A DNA stretch of 64,000 nucleotides from Diadema setosum. Lineage: Eukaryota > Echinodermata > Echinoidea > Diadematoida > Diadematidae. The stretch lies in NCBI GenBank assembly GCA_033980235.1, contig CM067069.1, positions 35,393,992-35,457,991 of the forward strand, given 5' to 3'. The position numbers and the translations under genes are program-made. Shown in pieces: positions 1-15,360 of the stretch. The notes under the pieces are model-generated. The model was not told the DNA's origin, made no database searches, and worked only from the letters and a program-made list of their open reading frames with translations. How positions within the stretch are numbered: position 1 is the stretch's first letter; each line of letters opens with the position of its first letter.

Positions 1-2243
<2,243 letters not shown>

Positions 2244-3993
2244 AGCTATCCATTTATCTATCTTTCCTATATTTCTCTCTCCCCGCTCGGCTACTACAAT
2301 ATTTGACCTTCCTTCCACAGAGTACATGAAATCATCAGAAAACAGAGAGAAAGAAGAGGTGTATGTTTGTCACTGTGCATGTATGTGTGTGTGTGTGTTT
2401 GTGTGTGTGTTTTTGTGTTCTGTTGTATAACGTGCGCCCACTTTTATGTGTTTGTTCACGTAACATCACATGCTCCTTTTCATGTAGAGGAAGTGATAAA
2501 GAGGGCTGTTGGTTGAGAAAAAAAAATAGAAAAGAACTCTTTAGCAATTGACTTAGGAATGAATGGATAAAAATTCAAAGCAGAGAAAAAATAGATGCAA
2601 AAGAGAGTAAATACAAAGACGTCAATGGGTCAGGAAGTTTCCACTCTCTCCATTTCGAAAATATTGAAAAAGATGACAAAAAAATGTATACTAAACAATA
2701 TTAAGGACAAACGACAAAGCAACGACTTTCTTGATATTCATTCAAGCGCATTGAGATTTTTTCAGTTAACGGGCGTTAAAGCGACAGTTCTGGTAAATTT
2801 TGTCCAGCCATGACAGCAAAATTATGCAAGCTTGGATACTAGCAAAATCACACTTACAAGGCAAATAAAATGGAGGTGAATTAGTATCTGAAGTGTAGAT
2901 TTAAGTGTACATCTACCAAATAAAGAATTACTCCAATCTCAAAACAAGTCAAGAAACATCCAGACCATTGTAAGACGAAGGTCTTGTAATGGTGAAAATT
3001 ATTTCCACTGAAATCGAGTTTACGTTAGGCAGTGTCATGATTATTTTACATTTACCAAAGATTATGTAAAATATTATAGCATGTGACTTTCTCACTCTTG
3101 TTGAATTCACAGATACTTTATCATACAAATATATTGTTTTCTCTAAAAGTTTGTGAAAAGCGTGTATAAGGGTTATCCATCAAGTTCAATATACAGTTTC
3201 ATTTGTTTTCTTTTCGGTTGCCAGTGCTATCCATTGCGCTTAGACTTACTAATCAGTAAATAAGACACGCTGCACCTTCCCCCGAGAGTATTATTCTCTA
3301 GAAAATTACAGTCCTCCACATACAAGTCTCTTGAGAGAAATTTGCTGAAGGCGTTGAGTGGTAAAGTTATTGTTAGTCGGGAGCGGAGAGAACACATGAT
3401 CGCTCTTAGCCTCAAATATTTCTAAGATACAAACAAAATGGATGAAAGCGTTGCCATGGTGATATCTGGAACACTAGTGGATTTACGACAGTAACTGGGT
3501 TATAATATGGGTTTGCAAACGTACAATACATTGCCATTCTGGCCTCTTAGGACTGGGGAGTCCATTTTCTAAAGATGTGAAGAAATGCCGCTATAGAATG
3601 ATGTGGGTTCTAGTCTAACGCGATAGAAGACATTCTATGCTGATATATTTCTCGCTTTGTAATGGAGGAGACTTTGAGCACTTGTATTGAGGTTGAAATG
3701 GCGGTCATATGACATTTTGCTTTCCAGTAGCTATTGACACGATTCTTCCACATACTTCAGTAAGATTGTATTCCATGTAACCATTATGCACATCACGTTT
3801 TATGTGTTCATCAACTGGAACTATGCTGGCAAGACAGACAGGATTGATGCCAAGATTGAACCCTTGGTCAAACGAATGCAGTATAGTTTTAGATTTTGAG
3901 CTATGATAAGGTGGAAGGAATGTCGTGTCGTGTGTAAGACTGGGAACTCTTAGATAGAAGATCCTTGCTGCCAGGCGATGGTACGTGGTTCAA

Positions 3994-4505
3994 CACTATA
4001 CAGATATATTGCCTATTTGGAGTTGTGTAATGTAACATTTGACATTTTGAGAGTTATGTTGTTCACAAAAAGATTAACTTTGTTCTATTAAATAAGTCCA
4101 CATCGTTTTATTTTTGCCCCGGTCAATTCTGGAACTATATCACCTGACACGACGTCACTACTCGCAATATAACGATTTCGATCCTCGCTGCATTACTGTG
4201 TGATTGCATTCTGACCGATTGCCGACAAGTAATTATGCAGACCATTTAGTATTACACAGATATTGCCTATTTAGAGGTGTAACATAACATCTGACATCTA
4301 CATGAGAGTAACAATAGTTTCCAAGGAGATAATATTTTCCCGATGCCCGCTGCAGCACTGCTGGAAAATATTGTCTCTAGGAGAAAATGAACTCCCAAAG
4401 AACTTGTCAAGTGATATTTCACAGCTCTGACAGGGCAACAAAGTTTGTTCATTTACGATTTCATTCATTGCTGTATTTGTCGCCTAATTGCATTATGACC
4501 AATCA
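3994..4505. repeat. Diverged direct duplication, ~256-290 bp offset
   Basis: CAGATATATTGCCTATTTGG and following bases (3994-4055) match ACAGATATTGCCTATTTAG (4250-4312). The later part, CGATTTCGATCCTCGCTG through TGCATTCTGACC (4167-4224), matches CGATTTCATTCATTGCTG through TGCATTATGACC (4455-4505). The middle part is poorly conserved. Copy two holds a hairpin (GAGATAATATTTTCC with GGAAAATATTGTCTC). Nothing coding seen. Confidence 0.5.
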
Positions 4506-5048
4506 TAAAGCTGCATGCAGCGAGATGCAATAACAATGGCAATAGTATACTAATACTGACTGCAGTTATGGGATTGACAAGTCTGGAGAGACAAGGGCAC
4601 ACAATGCGATGTCATATTTCCCTTGTCTTCCCAGCTCACGCCATCTCACCATCACCTCCCTGTTAATATGATTGTGACAACTTTAGTGCTAGGCAAAGTT
4701 TACTTACGAGGTGCGCTTTTCTTCCTCACACTAGAGGAGCAAAGCTTCTTAGATTTTATTTGCAGTTCTAAGCGCTGCCTGTATTGGGGGTGAAGGTTTT
4801 ATTGGCTTGGAGACGTCTGAGTGGATTAGGTCATGTCCTTTACTCGTAGGTAATATGTTTCGAGATCAAGTCCGATTTGGCACCTCATATAATATATAGG
4901 GTAGATTTAGAGCGTTCTAGATCTTACTCCAGAATAAATCACCTGTTTTGCATACCGAAGGGCAGGGGGATTTACATTTATTGCCCTTACACTTCTGATA
5001 TGGTGCAACGTGTGTACGTAATACTGACTTATACGTAATGGTACCAGG

Positions 5049-5096
<48 letters not shown>

Positions 5097-8078
5097 TAAT
5101 TTTTGCATACAGCGTGTGCTCTGCAAAAAAAAAAAGAAGAAGAAGGTATGTTAAAAAAGGGGATTTAGCAGCACATTTGTATGTGTGTGTTTAATATAGG
5201 GCAGATATGGATTGGTTTGATTAGGTTAATCAATTTCTCTTATATAAACATGGTATGTTTTGAAAGAAAAAAAAAAGACAAAATATACTTTACTGTATGC
5301 TGGAATAGAAAATGATTTAGCAGCACAAAAAAGAAGAATACAGGTACTTTATTTTTGTTGTTGTTCTTATCAGTTTCACTGTCAACATGGACTTGATAAT
5401 GAATGAAACTCAAACAAAGAATACGTCTCACCTCCCTGGTTATCACTATACTACACAATCTTGCATATATTCCTCGACGCTTTTCAGAACTCTTGTTCTA
5501 GTTCTCTTTAAATTCAACATAATAGTAACTATAAAGTCAGGCACATACCTCTAATACTGCCTGGCATATGATATTCTCAATGCCCCTATCCAGAGTTTTA
5601 GTCCCGCGGCATATCACCTCCATGCCATTAAATATATCAAACCAATGTCTCAATTTCAAACTTGGTAATTGTGATGGTACAGTAGTATTCGATTTCTGTG
5701 AAAAATGAGTTTATAGGCTGACAAGCACCTTCTACATAGAAGCAGATCTATAACAAAAGTAGCTGAATAGAAAACAGCCAGTATAATAGAACACTATATT
5801 AACAGGGCATAACTAATTTTTGTTATTTTATTTCACATATCTCCACAATCTGAAGACCACTCAAGGCTAAACAAGTCAACAACAAAATAAAAAGGACAAA
5901 CATGCACTGAGAAAATCAATTCAGAGATTGCTGGGATCAGTAGAGACCTTACACCTTTTTAAGTTTAATTTCCAGCGAGAATGAGAAAGATTATTTTGAA
6001 GATTACATGACAAACAGTACGGTAACCATTACAAAAGATAGAAATAATTCCGAGATGGTAAGCAGATGTTCTTAAAACAACAATATGTATTAAGTATATA
6101 AGGTTATTTTCTGATAATGTGATGTAAATTCATGTAACTTCGACCTGGAATTGTGAGGAAGGATCAAATCTCGACATTTTCCAAAGTGTCGCTTCGACTG
6201 ATATGAGGGCCATATTTTCGATGTACACACGATGTAGATCGACAAAGAAAAGAATCTAGAGGCTGCCGTACGTAATCCCTTGGCCGCTAAACAATATCTC
6301 TTCTACATCCAGGGCGCTGCCTCGTACTGAACAGTAATCCTCTTGGCCTACTATGGGCTACAGAAGTCGCCTTGCGTCAAACTCTAGAAAATGATGAAAA
6401 CAATCATACCTTGACAATCCTAAGAAAGCCAATGGGGGAGGGGTGCGAAGGTTACTGTTTTCTGGAGCAAATGCGGCTATGAAATGCCTGCTAGGAAGAG
6501 CGATGAGCTACGCATTGCATTTATAATAGCCCAGCATTATTGCTGGCGAGGAAAGTTGTTGCCGTCAAACTATTCCATCAAACCCTGATGGCAAATTTCC
6601 GACACAGAATTCGTCTCTTTCTTTTAAAGCTGCTTTTGAAGAAAGAGAGGAAAAACACTGAAAGTTCAGGATAAAGGCGCAAATTAGGGCACTGAAATAA
6701 TGGCACTGACGTCTTCCTTGAAACGCTTATCATTGATGGATTAATGTTAATTAGCAGACGAAAAAATGGGCTGATAAGTCTTGGCACTTGTCGGCTCTCT
6801 TCTTGTCTGCTTAATACACTGCACACGGCTCTTCTCTATCACCACCCCCCCTTCTTGTGTACGTGTTAAGTCTATTTTCGTATGTTTGTGCGTGTATGCG
6901 TTCGTCTGCAATATTCACGTCCTTCTTGTTGTATTTCAAAGTGGCTTCTAAAAATTTGTTATCCACATACTAGGGGTAAGATCACATTTCCAGACACGCA
7001 CGCACACCTCTCACCTGTCTGGGAAAGTCTTGAGAAACACGCGATACATTCCTTGCAGACTGGAGAGGGCGCCCTGCCATTGGTCAATTATCGATCACAA
7101 TATTAACTGTGTCGTGGAGAATGCACACTCGAGAGGAAAAGCTACAAAGAAGTATTTTAAGTCAAGCTTCCAAAATTTGCCATCAGCATTCATAAAGCCA
7201 GCAATCATCCAATTTCTCCTATCCAACAAATGTTGATGAACTTCTGAATATACTCTTACGGACTAAGCAAAGAACGGACAGACGTTTGAAATAATCTGCA
7301 ATACGTGGAAGGAGGTAAGAAAAGGGTGGTGATAGTGGTGGGGGGGGCAGGGTGTGAGAGAAATCAGTTGGGTCCTTCCTAGAAAAAAAAAAAAACTCTC
7401 AAAGCAAACACCTTCTTCAGCTCGTCAGTGAGATAGAAATTTTCAATCCGTACAATACAAATTTGTTGCAGCTCAAGCAATGTAAATTTCAGAATTGTAC
7501 TGATCTCAGTGGTGGTCTCTAGATCACTGCATTAGGAAGATCATTACAGCACATACATTATTCGTTTAGTGGAATAAGAATTCACGCGACACTCTCCACA
7601 AGTAGGGAATCTACACCCTACAAGCAATGTTTCTATGTAGATTCCTCATATTTCACATGTTAAATTGTCTTAAAGCTGTACTTGACAATTATTCATCCAT
7701 GCTTTTGTATTGTTATGTTCATGGTTTATTTATTGGTTGAAATGTGGAATATGGAACAATAAAAACAAAACAAACAAAACAAAACAGAGTATTTATCTAT
7801 TCTTTTTATGGTTATGTCATGCATTGCCATCCAAGACAAATGAGGACTGGTAAATACGTACTCGTGCCCCCTGATCAAGATAGATATGGCTGTGATTGGC
7901 GAGTTATTGAGGCTGCAGCAGGTGCTATAGCGTTGGAAGGTGTGAGCTGTAGTAATTAAGGTTATATAAATCAGAAACTGTGAAGAGTGTGTTACATTTG
8001 TAAATGGAACATTTCATAATATAACCCCAACAAGCTCGCAAGCTCTTTTCTATGATCACCTTTATACATAAACAATAT
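4506..8078. other. No convincing gene; scattered simple sequence
   Basis: Holds the GT repeat at 5052. A - strand stretch near 7020-7080 (reading GALSSLQGMYRVFLKTFPD to GACAG|GTGAGA) has a good donor but no acceptor. Another - frame near 7230-7374 follows a T-rich acceptor-like run. Neither is strong enough to call. Confidence 0.5.
5052..5095. repeat. (GT)n microsatellite
   Basis: 22 uninterrupted GT units. Confidence 0.95.
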
Positions 8079-8136
8079 CTATCTATTTATTTATCCATTT
8101 ATCTATTTATTCATAAATTCATGTATTTATTCATTC

Positions 8137-8188
<52 letters not shown>

Positions 8189-8236
8189 GTTTGTCTGTCT
8201 GTCTGTTTATCTACTTATCTATCTATTCATCTATTT
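8079..8236. repeat. (ATCT)n/(ATTT)n/(GTCT)n compound microsatellite
   Basis: Degenerate ATTT/ATCT units, then about a dozen pure ATCT units, then GTCT and ATCT variants. Confidence 0.95.
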
Positions 8237-8372
8237 ATAAATCATGTACCAACATGACATGTTACATATCATTTAGGTATGTATAAGCGTGTATTACCTG
8301 GCAAGCGTGAATTACTTGGCATGTCGGTGCTCCCCTCCTTATGTTGATTCACGACACGAGAGTGCCCCCTTA

Positions 8373-8384
8373 CACACAAACAAA

Positions 8385-8449
<65 letters not shown>
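8373..8449. repeat. (AC)n microsatellite with (AAAC) start
   Basis: Three AAAC units, then AC repeats broken once by AAAC. Confidence 0.95.
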
Positions 8450-8450
<1 letters not shown>

Positions 8451-9423
8451 GTAGAAGATCAAACCGCGTAGAGCCCTGCTTTAACGTTGAAAATGTGGAG
8501 CTGAAATTCAAAATTTATGGCAAACGGCTTTAAAAAAAAGTAATAAACTGGAATACAAAATTGTAATTAGATGGGATTCTATTCTTGCGAATGCATAAAT
8601 TTCCTCCCCAACGTTTATTGCTCTCTTTTTTTTTTCAAACGGCTTGTTTTATGTATCTGCAGAAACACAAGACTACTGTCTTGTAGAGTACTCAGTATTC
8701 CAGGGCAAAAACTGTAACTCTCCTAGGATGCTAGCAATGATGGAATAGATTTACTGCATAATGCTGTCAATTAGAGTATGTCATCATGGTCAGATTACGG
8801 TGCTTACGTCAGAAGCATCCTTTAAACAAAGGTTAATCAAACCAATTCGCTGTCTTTATGAATTTGATTTAAAAGGAGGACCAGAACATACTGATTTAGG
8901 TCATTTTTTTTGACCAAAAAAATATCACAACACATTTTCTGATCTAGTTATGACTCGAGAGTGGAGGTGCTTTTAAATCTACAGCGGTCCCTCCTATGTA
9001 CGATTCGTTGATATGTAAGCTGCTGTCATGCCTGTAAGAGAACATTATTGTAATTTCTTATTGTCTATGTCTTCGTTCTTTTCTTGGATTTTTCGGTTTA
9101 TAGAATGATCTGAACATGACGATAATAGAAGGAATGTGAAAAGTAATCAGCAAGAAGGGGATGAACGATACATGAAATGACAAGAGATAGCAATTTTATC
9201 CCAATAATCTCATTTAGATTATCACATGGGGCTTGGCTCTATAGAAGCTATTGAGTCCTCCGAGCAGTAGATTCCCACGCGCTACAAGGCTGTACTATCC
9301 TCATGCAACTTTCTCGTTCAAATGTTATTACAGTATTAAATGGCAAAGAAAATGTCAAGTGTCCACTGTCACACGACTACTATGGGCGGCCATGGTGGCC
9401 AAAATCATTTTAGTATAGTAAGT

Positions 9424-9823
9424 CACCTGCAAACCACATGATCTTCTTCCTTTTTTCCCCCAAGGAGACAGAATACGAATTGCAAAGTCCGGTAGACAAC
9501 CGGCAGAGTAAGTTAAAATAGTCAAATGAAGTCATACAACTAATCAGTAATGTCATAGAAAAATAGAGTGACAATAAGAGTAATCCATTACATCTGTCCA
9601 GCAACTCATTTACGCCTGGAGAAACAAAATTAAGGCAAAGGCGATGTACTGTTTCGTAGAAATTCAGGGAAAATAAATCAACTTTATAGTCTCTTGATAC
9701 CCGATATTGTATAAAAAAGTAAAATCTACTAAATAGCAATGTAAGTGTTGTTGTTACAAAATACCCAAAATCTGTCTGAGAGCAAAGATCTGTAAGATTG
9801 TCTCTCTCTCTTTTTTTTTTCTT
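9424..9823 (-). CDS. Long open stretch ending at a donor; two hydrophobic segments
   Basis: From the A-rich tract near 9823 the - strand stays open for over 130 codons and reaches TTTGCAG|GTGACT at 9424/9423. The frame then ends at a TAG within a few codons. There is no ATG near the beginning; the best alternative start is TTG at 9739. The peptide has two hydrophobic stretches, one around LTLLFSRFYFFIQYRV and one around GLLLLSLYFSMTLLISCM, separated by a polar part (ETVHRLCLNFVSPGVNELLD). It might be a decayed membrane-protein exon. No acceptor was chosen with confidence, and no family is recognised. Confidence 0.25.
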
Positions 9824-11188
9824 TTTTTTTGGGGGGGGGTAACTTTCTCCCCTTTCTCAAAACTATTTGGGCCATGGGTCAATCAAGATCTACTTTATTG
9901 CTTTATTCTAGATTGGAGTGTTTTCCCTACATGAATATGATTTCAGTATGCAATTTCGCCACTTAATCAGCACCACGGGACACTGTGCTAATGATTGTTC
10001 CATATCTGCTCATATTGAATTGTAATGCAGAAATAAACTAAACCAACCCAAACTAAACGAAAAAAAAAAGCACAGTACGCTATACGACAAAGAGACCTCA
10101 TCACACCATAAAACTGCTGTATGAACATTATTTTGAGTCAGATTGAGTTTGGTAACAGTAGCAGCATCTGCATGCAAATAAAAAGAAAGAAACAAATGTA
10201 GATAAGTTTTTTTTTTTCAGCTAAAGAAAGAAAGGGAGGTGGGCAAACCTTTTTCTTGTATATCGCATTTGTCTGTCCATTAGTGAAAGGATTCGCATTG
10301 GGATAAAATACTTCTCATGGCATGAGAAAATATTCAGAGCACGACTCTATCTTGCCTAACAGCGAGGCTTTCAGCGACGAATGAAATGGACCTGTGACGG
10401 ATCTTTTAGTACCTCGCGCCAGGGAACTTCTAATCTATTTTTTTTCCTGCACATCCTCAACGAACAAGAATACGATTAGTACATAATATCGTAATGTCTG
10501 TCGCTCTTTGTGCCTGCATAAGACTCTGTCAGGTTCAATCATTGTAATCTGAAAGCAAGAGGCTGTATTGTTAGAAAGCAATATTCAGGAAATGAAACCG
10601 ACTTCTAGCGGTATATCACTCTATTGAGCGTCCGAATGTCATTTGATGGTGAATTATAGTTCGTGTCATCGGAACCCAAGGGAATTGAGAAGAGAATGAC
10701 GTCAATATGCAGTTGTTCATGATTGGCTGATGGCGGTGGGATAGCGGCGCAAGTCACAAACAGTATCATGTAAGATTTCGATAGCAACCATTTTATTATA
10801 CATTTGTTGTTTTCCTTCTGTCAGTTCTTATATTCATTTCATTCCTTCTTTTGTTTTATTCTGTTTTCTTTTCTTCAAGCTTTCCTCTTTCTTCTTCAAA
10901 ATCCACACCGAAATTTTCAAATACACGTAAGCCTGACTGGATAAATCTAAACTTTGTTACCGTAAACTCTCCGATATTGGAATTTAAAAATGGTGTACAC
11001 AACAGCGCAAAGTACACACGATGACATATGTTTGTGTGACTCTGATGGAGTTCCTTCCACGTGCAGCAAAATTTGCTAACGAAAGAAAGACATTACTATC
11101 TTGTGGTGTCTCTAAATTGAATGACGCTCATCCGTTGTAGTTCCATGTGAATCAGTAAACTTTCTGGAAGCTAAAGGCAATGAATTAT

Positions 11189-11470
11189 GGTTACAGCTCG
11201 TTATTCCGAAGGTTCGTTATTCCGAAGGCTCTTTATTCCTAAGATTCGTTATTCCGAAGGTTCATTGTTCCGAATTTCATTTTCGGATTAACCAATCTTA
11301 GGAATAGCGAACCTTCGGAATATCGCCACAAATTTTCGGATTAACGAACCCTTTTTCATTTTCGGAGTAACGAACCTCTAGGTATAGGGAATTTGCGTGT
11401 TTCGGATTAACGACCCTTCGGAATAACGACCCTTCGGAATAACGAACCTTCGGAATAACGAACAGCACCC
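11189..11470. mobile_element. Palindromic MITE with 8-bp target duplication (hAT-like)
   Basis: The 282-bp element is flanked on both sides by TGAATTAT (11181-11188 and 11471-11478), an 8-bp target-site duplication as made by hAT-superfamily transposases. The ends are inverted: GGTTACAGCTCGTTATTCCG on the left, and GGGTGCTGTTCGTTATTCCG read inward from the right. The arms are built of a repeated module, CGTTATTCCGAAGGTT and its complement AACCTTCGGAATAACG, so most of the element can fold back on itself. There is no coding capacity, so it would be non-autonomous. The exact duplication suggests fairly recent insertion. Confidence 0.85.
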
Positions 11471-12208
11471 TGAATTATAACCACAAGACAGATGTAAAAA
11501 GGTTGATATCGGACGTAAAACGTAAAGAGATTATGATGCACCCAGTGAAGACTTCAATTCTCCCTTGGCTCAAAAACAGGCAAGAGGCATAAAGTGTAAA
11601 GATTGGGAAGATTTGCATGAGGATTCCATCAAATGTCAGTCTCCCCCAAAGGGTCCGTAGACTCCAAGTCTAAGGCCTCAATTAAAACGAAAATGTAGAA
11701 GCTCATACGTTTTTGTGAGTAAGGTGGAATTGGGTATTTGCAATTATGGGGACAGCCTACTCAGTACACTGGGATTAATGTCCTTCTAATTAACGAGAGA
11801 TTGGGAAGTCATTTTGCACCACGGGACCAGCGAAATTGATCGTACCAAGTAAATAATCTGCATGATAGACATGGAAAATAGTGGGATGATGATCCCAATT
11901 CATAACTGCTGAATAGATGACACGTAATAAAATAGTATCAAGAGAATAGAGTCTTTGTGTGAACAAAAAATAACGCAATTTGAAAAATTCATCCACATTG
12001 AGAAGCGTGTAAGCCGAGAAGAAATAAAAATACTGGTTCGCTATCAATCCCTTTCAATAAAGTGAATTTTATAAAAGGCTCTTTCCTAAGTGTGTTCACG
12101 TGATGCATGAAATTCAAGGATGGATCCTTTCTAAAGGTTCTGCGATTCTTTTTTTTTTAACGTCGTCTGTCATTTCCGCTTCTATGATTTGTATTTGGTT
12201 GGCAAACA

Positions 12209-12373
12209 TTAGCTCAGGGTTCCTTTCACAAAACGTCGCGGAAACCTCGAAGTAGCACTGTGGTTACCACGGTAACATTTTGTAACGTTAGCATTCACAA
12301 GATCTGAATGAGAAGGACGCGTTTTGTCCGAGGCTTTCTTAATAATCTCTACTATGAAAGTTTTATCCTCTCG
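12209..12373 (-). CDS. Candidate terminal exon, basic tail
   Basis: An acceptor with a long T tract (CTCTTTTTTTTTTTCAG) is followed by 54 open codons ending in TAA. The peptide begins REDKTFIVEIIKKASDKTRP, then SHSDLVNANVTKC, and ends RFPRRFVKGTLS. A perfect RFX-type palindrome (12263-12276) lies within it, so at least part may be regulatory rather than coding. The T tract could be a chance homopolymer. Family not recognised. Confidence 0.25.
   Translation of the reverse strand, partial: REDKTFIVEIIKKASDKTRPSHSDLVNANVTKCYRGNHSATSRFPRRFVKGTLS
12263..12276. promoter_or_regulatory. Perfect RFX X-box palindrome
   Basis: GTTACCACGGTAAC fits the RFX consensus GTNRCC(N0-3)RGYAAC on both strands. 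In animals, RFX sites often sit near start sites of ciliary genes. Here no start site is established, and the site overlaps the candidate exon at 12209-12373. Confidence 0.4.
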
Positions 12374-12846
12374 CTGAAAAAAAAAAAGAGTTCGCAGAAA
12401 GATTAATCCCCGGCCTAACTGTTTCGCGCAGAAAAATAAAGAACAAAAAGTCATGGAAGTTACTGCGTCTGGACCTTTTCTATTTTGATAATGTTGGGTA
12501 TTCACATGGCGCCTTTTCCACTATTAGAGCACTTTCAATCAAGATACAAAGACAAGTTGTGGTTTCCATGCTGGCATATCAGCATGGCTTACTCTGCTGA
12601 CTTATTTGGGCCTGTTTGTCTTTGGGTGGATACTGAACTATTATGGGTCTCAAGACTCGTTACCAGGTTACTGTATGTCACGTGGGTTTAATAATGGGTG
12701 CAGCTGGCTCGTGACACACATATGCAAATCAAGTGATGCAGGGTTTCTCCGTCCTATCAGGGAGAGTTAACAGATATTCATATCCTCCCCCAGGTCAGTG
12801 CGCTAAAGCCATGCTGGGGTCGAGACAGAAATTGAGCGGGATACAT

Positions 12847-12998
12847 AGATAGAGAAGGAAACAAAGAAAAGGAGATAAAGAAAGAGAATAGAGAGAGATA
12901 GATGAGGAGTGGAGGGATGGAGATGGGAGGAGGAGGCAGAAGGAGAGAAAGAGGGAGGGAAGGAGAGGGAGAAGGGGGTCGGGGTGAAGAAAAAGAGG
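12847..12998. repeat. Purine-rich GA/GGA tract
   Basis: About 150 bp nearly free of pyrimidines on +. It yields Ser/Pro/Leu-rich or Gly/Arg/Glu-rich frames on the two strands that I treat as artefacts. Confidence 0.85.
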
Positions 12999-12999
12999 A

Positions 13000-14724
13000 G
13001 GAGAAGAAAAGTGACAAGGCGTGTGTACTTCACAAGATTCTCCTGATACGTGATAGGTTTGAGTTTAACGACCTAGTCATTAGAGAGCAAACCCTCAGGC
13101 CCTCTTCCACCTTGTCCCATCTCACTCAGTCCCTACGCAATGATGCAGAATACAATTAAATGTCAATTAGATACGAGTTTTCCCTCTCAATTCCCTTTTC
13201 TCTTTTTCTCATCTCCCACCCCGAGCCAGTCAACCATACATTTTGTGAGGAAGTTCTAATTCGTGCTACCACATAGCTCCATGTCAGAGAAAACATAACT
13301 CGTAGGAGTCAAAAGTCTTGGTCCGACAGCTCTGAGCTCTATCCATTTGGAAAGAAGAAAATGACGTGATTACTGAGTGTTGGAAACATCTTTAAGAGAT
13401 CACAAACTCTTAAAATCGGTTTGACCTGTAAATGTCGTTCGTACTTCTTGGCTTGATTAGCTTGACGCTTCATTTACTCCTGCGACCTTAATAACCGAGA
13501 CTCAGGCGTGTTTCCAGAGATATTACGCGAGTGAATGTATCGCCCAAATTGACGGGGTGCGTTTAATATAGGGAATCGGTAAGGTCGCCTTACTCAATGA
13601 CCTATGGATGATGCCAACACACCAAGAGAGAAAAATAGAACATTATGAGAGTTCACTATTTAACTTGATTCTAAAAATAAAGACCTAAACACAAAACTGA
13701 ATGGAAATGTTTGTTGGAATTCTTTAAAACAAAGAGGAGTGCGTTATACTTGAATATAACTGACAGTAGTAAAGCTGTTGCGTAGACCTAAATTATCAAA
13801 CATTAAAGTAAAACCAGAAATCTTAGGAAAGCCCCAACAAGAACATGAAGAACAAGCCAGATTCTCGAGGAAAGGATGAAAAGGAACACATAACATTCAT
13901 TGCTTGTATCCAATAATGTCAGAAGTTACGGAAAGTTATTTCAAAAGGATACCGGAAATGGAGATAAGCTCAAAGGTTTCGTTTTGTATTATCAAGAAAA
14001 AAAAAATTGTTTTACATTTAAGTCAATCATTTACCAGTTCCCAAATATTTGCAGCGTTAGATTCAAATATTACATAATAACTTTGTTCAGTTGACTTTGT
14101 GTTATATTCTTGTATTTAAAAAAAATGCAGAAATGAATACAATAAAATGAAATAAATCAAATTTCATCTATTCTAACACACAAGATCCTAGCGCAACACA
14201 GGTCTTCAACAACGTGGTTTGCATCACCAAATCCTATTCTACCCCCCCACACACACACCCTGATTTGTGCTGTCAAAACTTTAAAATATGAGCATTTGTA
14301 TCTTGCTAAAATGTAATAGAATTCATGAAAAATTTATTTACTCCAAAGCCAAAAATTGATCGGCGTGCCATCAGTGAGTGCTATCAAAGAAAATGACAGA
14401 ATTGTTGCCATGTACTAAGAAACATAGTGGTGATTGTTAGCAGGACGTCTTCCTTGCACGAAGGTCGATCAGCGGGGAGCTAACACAATGACTAATTATG
14501 TCGAACTGGACAGGCATGAAGGAAAGATCGTCAAGTTACCACAGTCTGGAGAATTCTTGAATAATGCACATAATATGGTGATCTTTTGAAACACTAGCGA
14601 AGGGAATTCAAATAGGGTAAAGCGTTAATATTTGGCCAAAAGGCAGACTATAAGCTTTGTCTCAAAAAGATGCTGACAAAAAGAAACGTTTTCTCATTCT
14701 GTCTATCATTTTTATCTCCTCCGT
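13000..14724. other. No gene seen
   Basis: AT-rich DNA with short chance frames only. Confidence 0.55.
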
Positions 14725-15360
14725 ACATTGACCCATTCTCTCTCCCTTTCCATGTCTCCCTATCTCTTTATGTCTATCTCTCTCTCCCTCGTTCTCCCTT
14801 TCTCTACGCGTATCTCTCTCTTTTCATTTGTCTATTTCCCTCTCCCTCTATTTATGTGCATCCCTCTCATTCTTATCTTTTTTCCTCTCTCTCTATGCCA
14901 ACTGTATATATCTCTCTCGTCATGTCTATATATTCCCTCCATGTAAATCTCCCCCTTCTTTCTATGTCTATAACTTTCTCTATGTGTATCTTCCTCTATC
15001 TTTCTTTATACGTTTATCCTCCTCCTCTATGACTGCATACATATCTACATATATCTATTTCTCTCTCTTTCTGTTTATCTCTCTCTTTTCACATGCACCT
15101 CCAGCCCTCTCTCTCTCTATTTCAATCTTTCTATAATATCTCTCTATATATCTATCTCTCGTTCTGTTTTTTTTTTTAATGTATATATCCCTCCATGTCT
15201 TGTCATTTCTGTATGTATTATGTATATACATTTCTCTATGATATTATATCTATTTCTCTCTCCTTACATCTATCTTTCTCTCTTTGCATACCTATGTGTA
15301 TGTCACTCTCTCTCTCTTTACAGCTAATCCCTCTCTTTCTCATTCATCTCTTTCTCATAG
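14725..15360. repeat. ~630-bp degenerate CT/TCTA tract
   Basis: Imperfect TCTCTCTATGTC and TCTCTCTNTAT units on + give three long serine/leucine-rich open frames. These are low-complexity artefacts. The tract ends TCTTTCTCATAG, followed at 15361 by ordinary sequence. Confidence 0.85.

Noticed and set aside
4801..4885. Possible degenerate tRNA-like head (GTCTGAGTGG and GAGATCAAGTCC)
   Set aside because: B-box match is poor and no tail or body could be defined.
14670..15136. Serine/leucine-rich + strand frames, 72-120 codons
   Set aside because: Low-complexity translation of a CT-rich tract; no conserved composition or start context.
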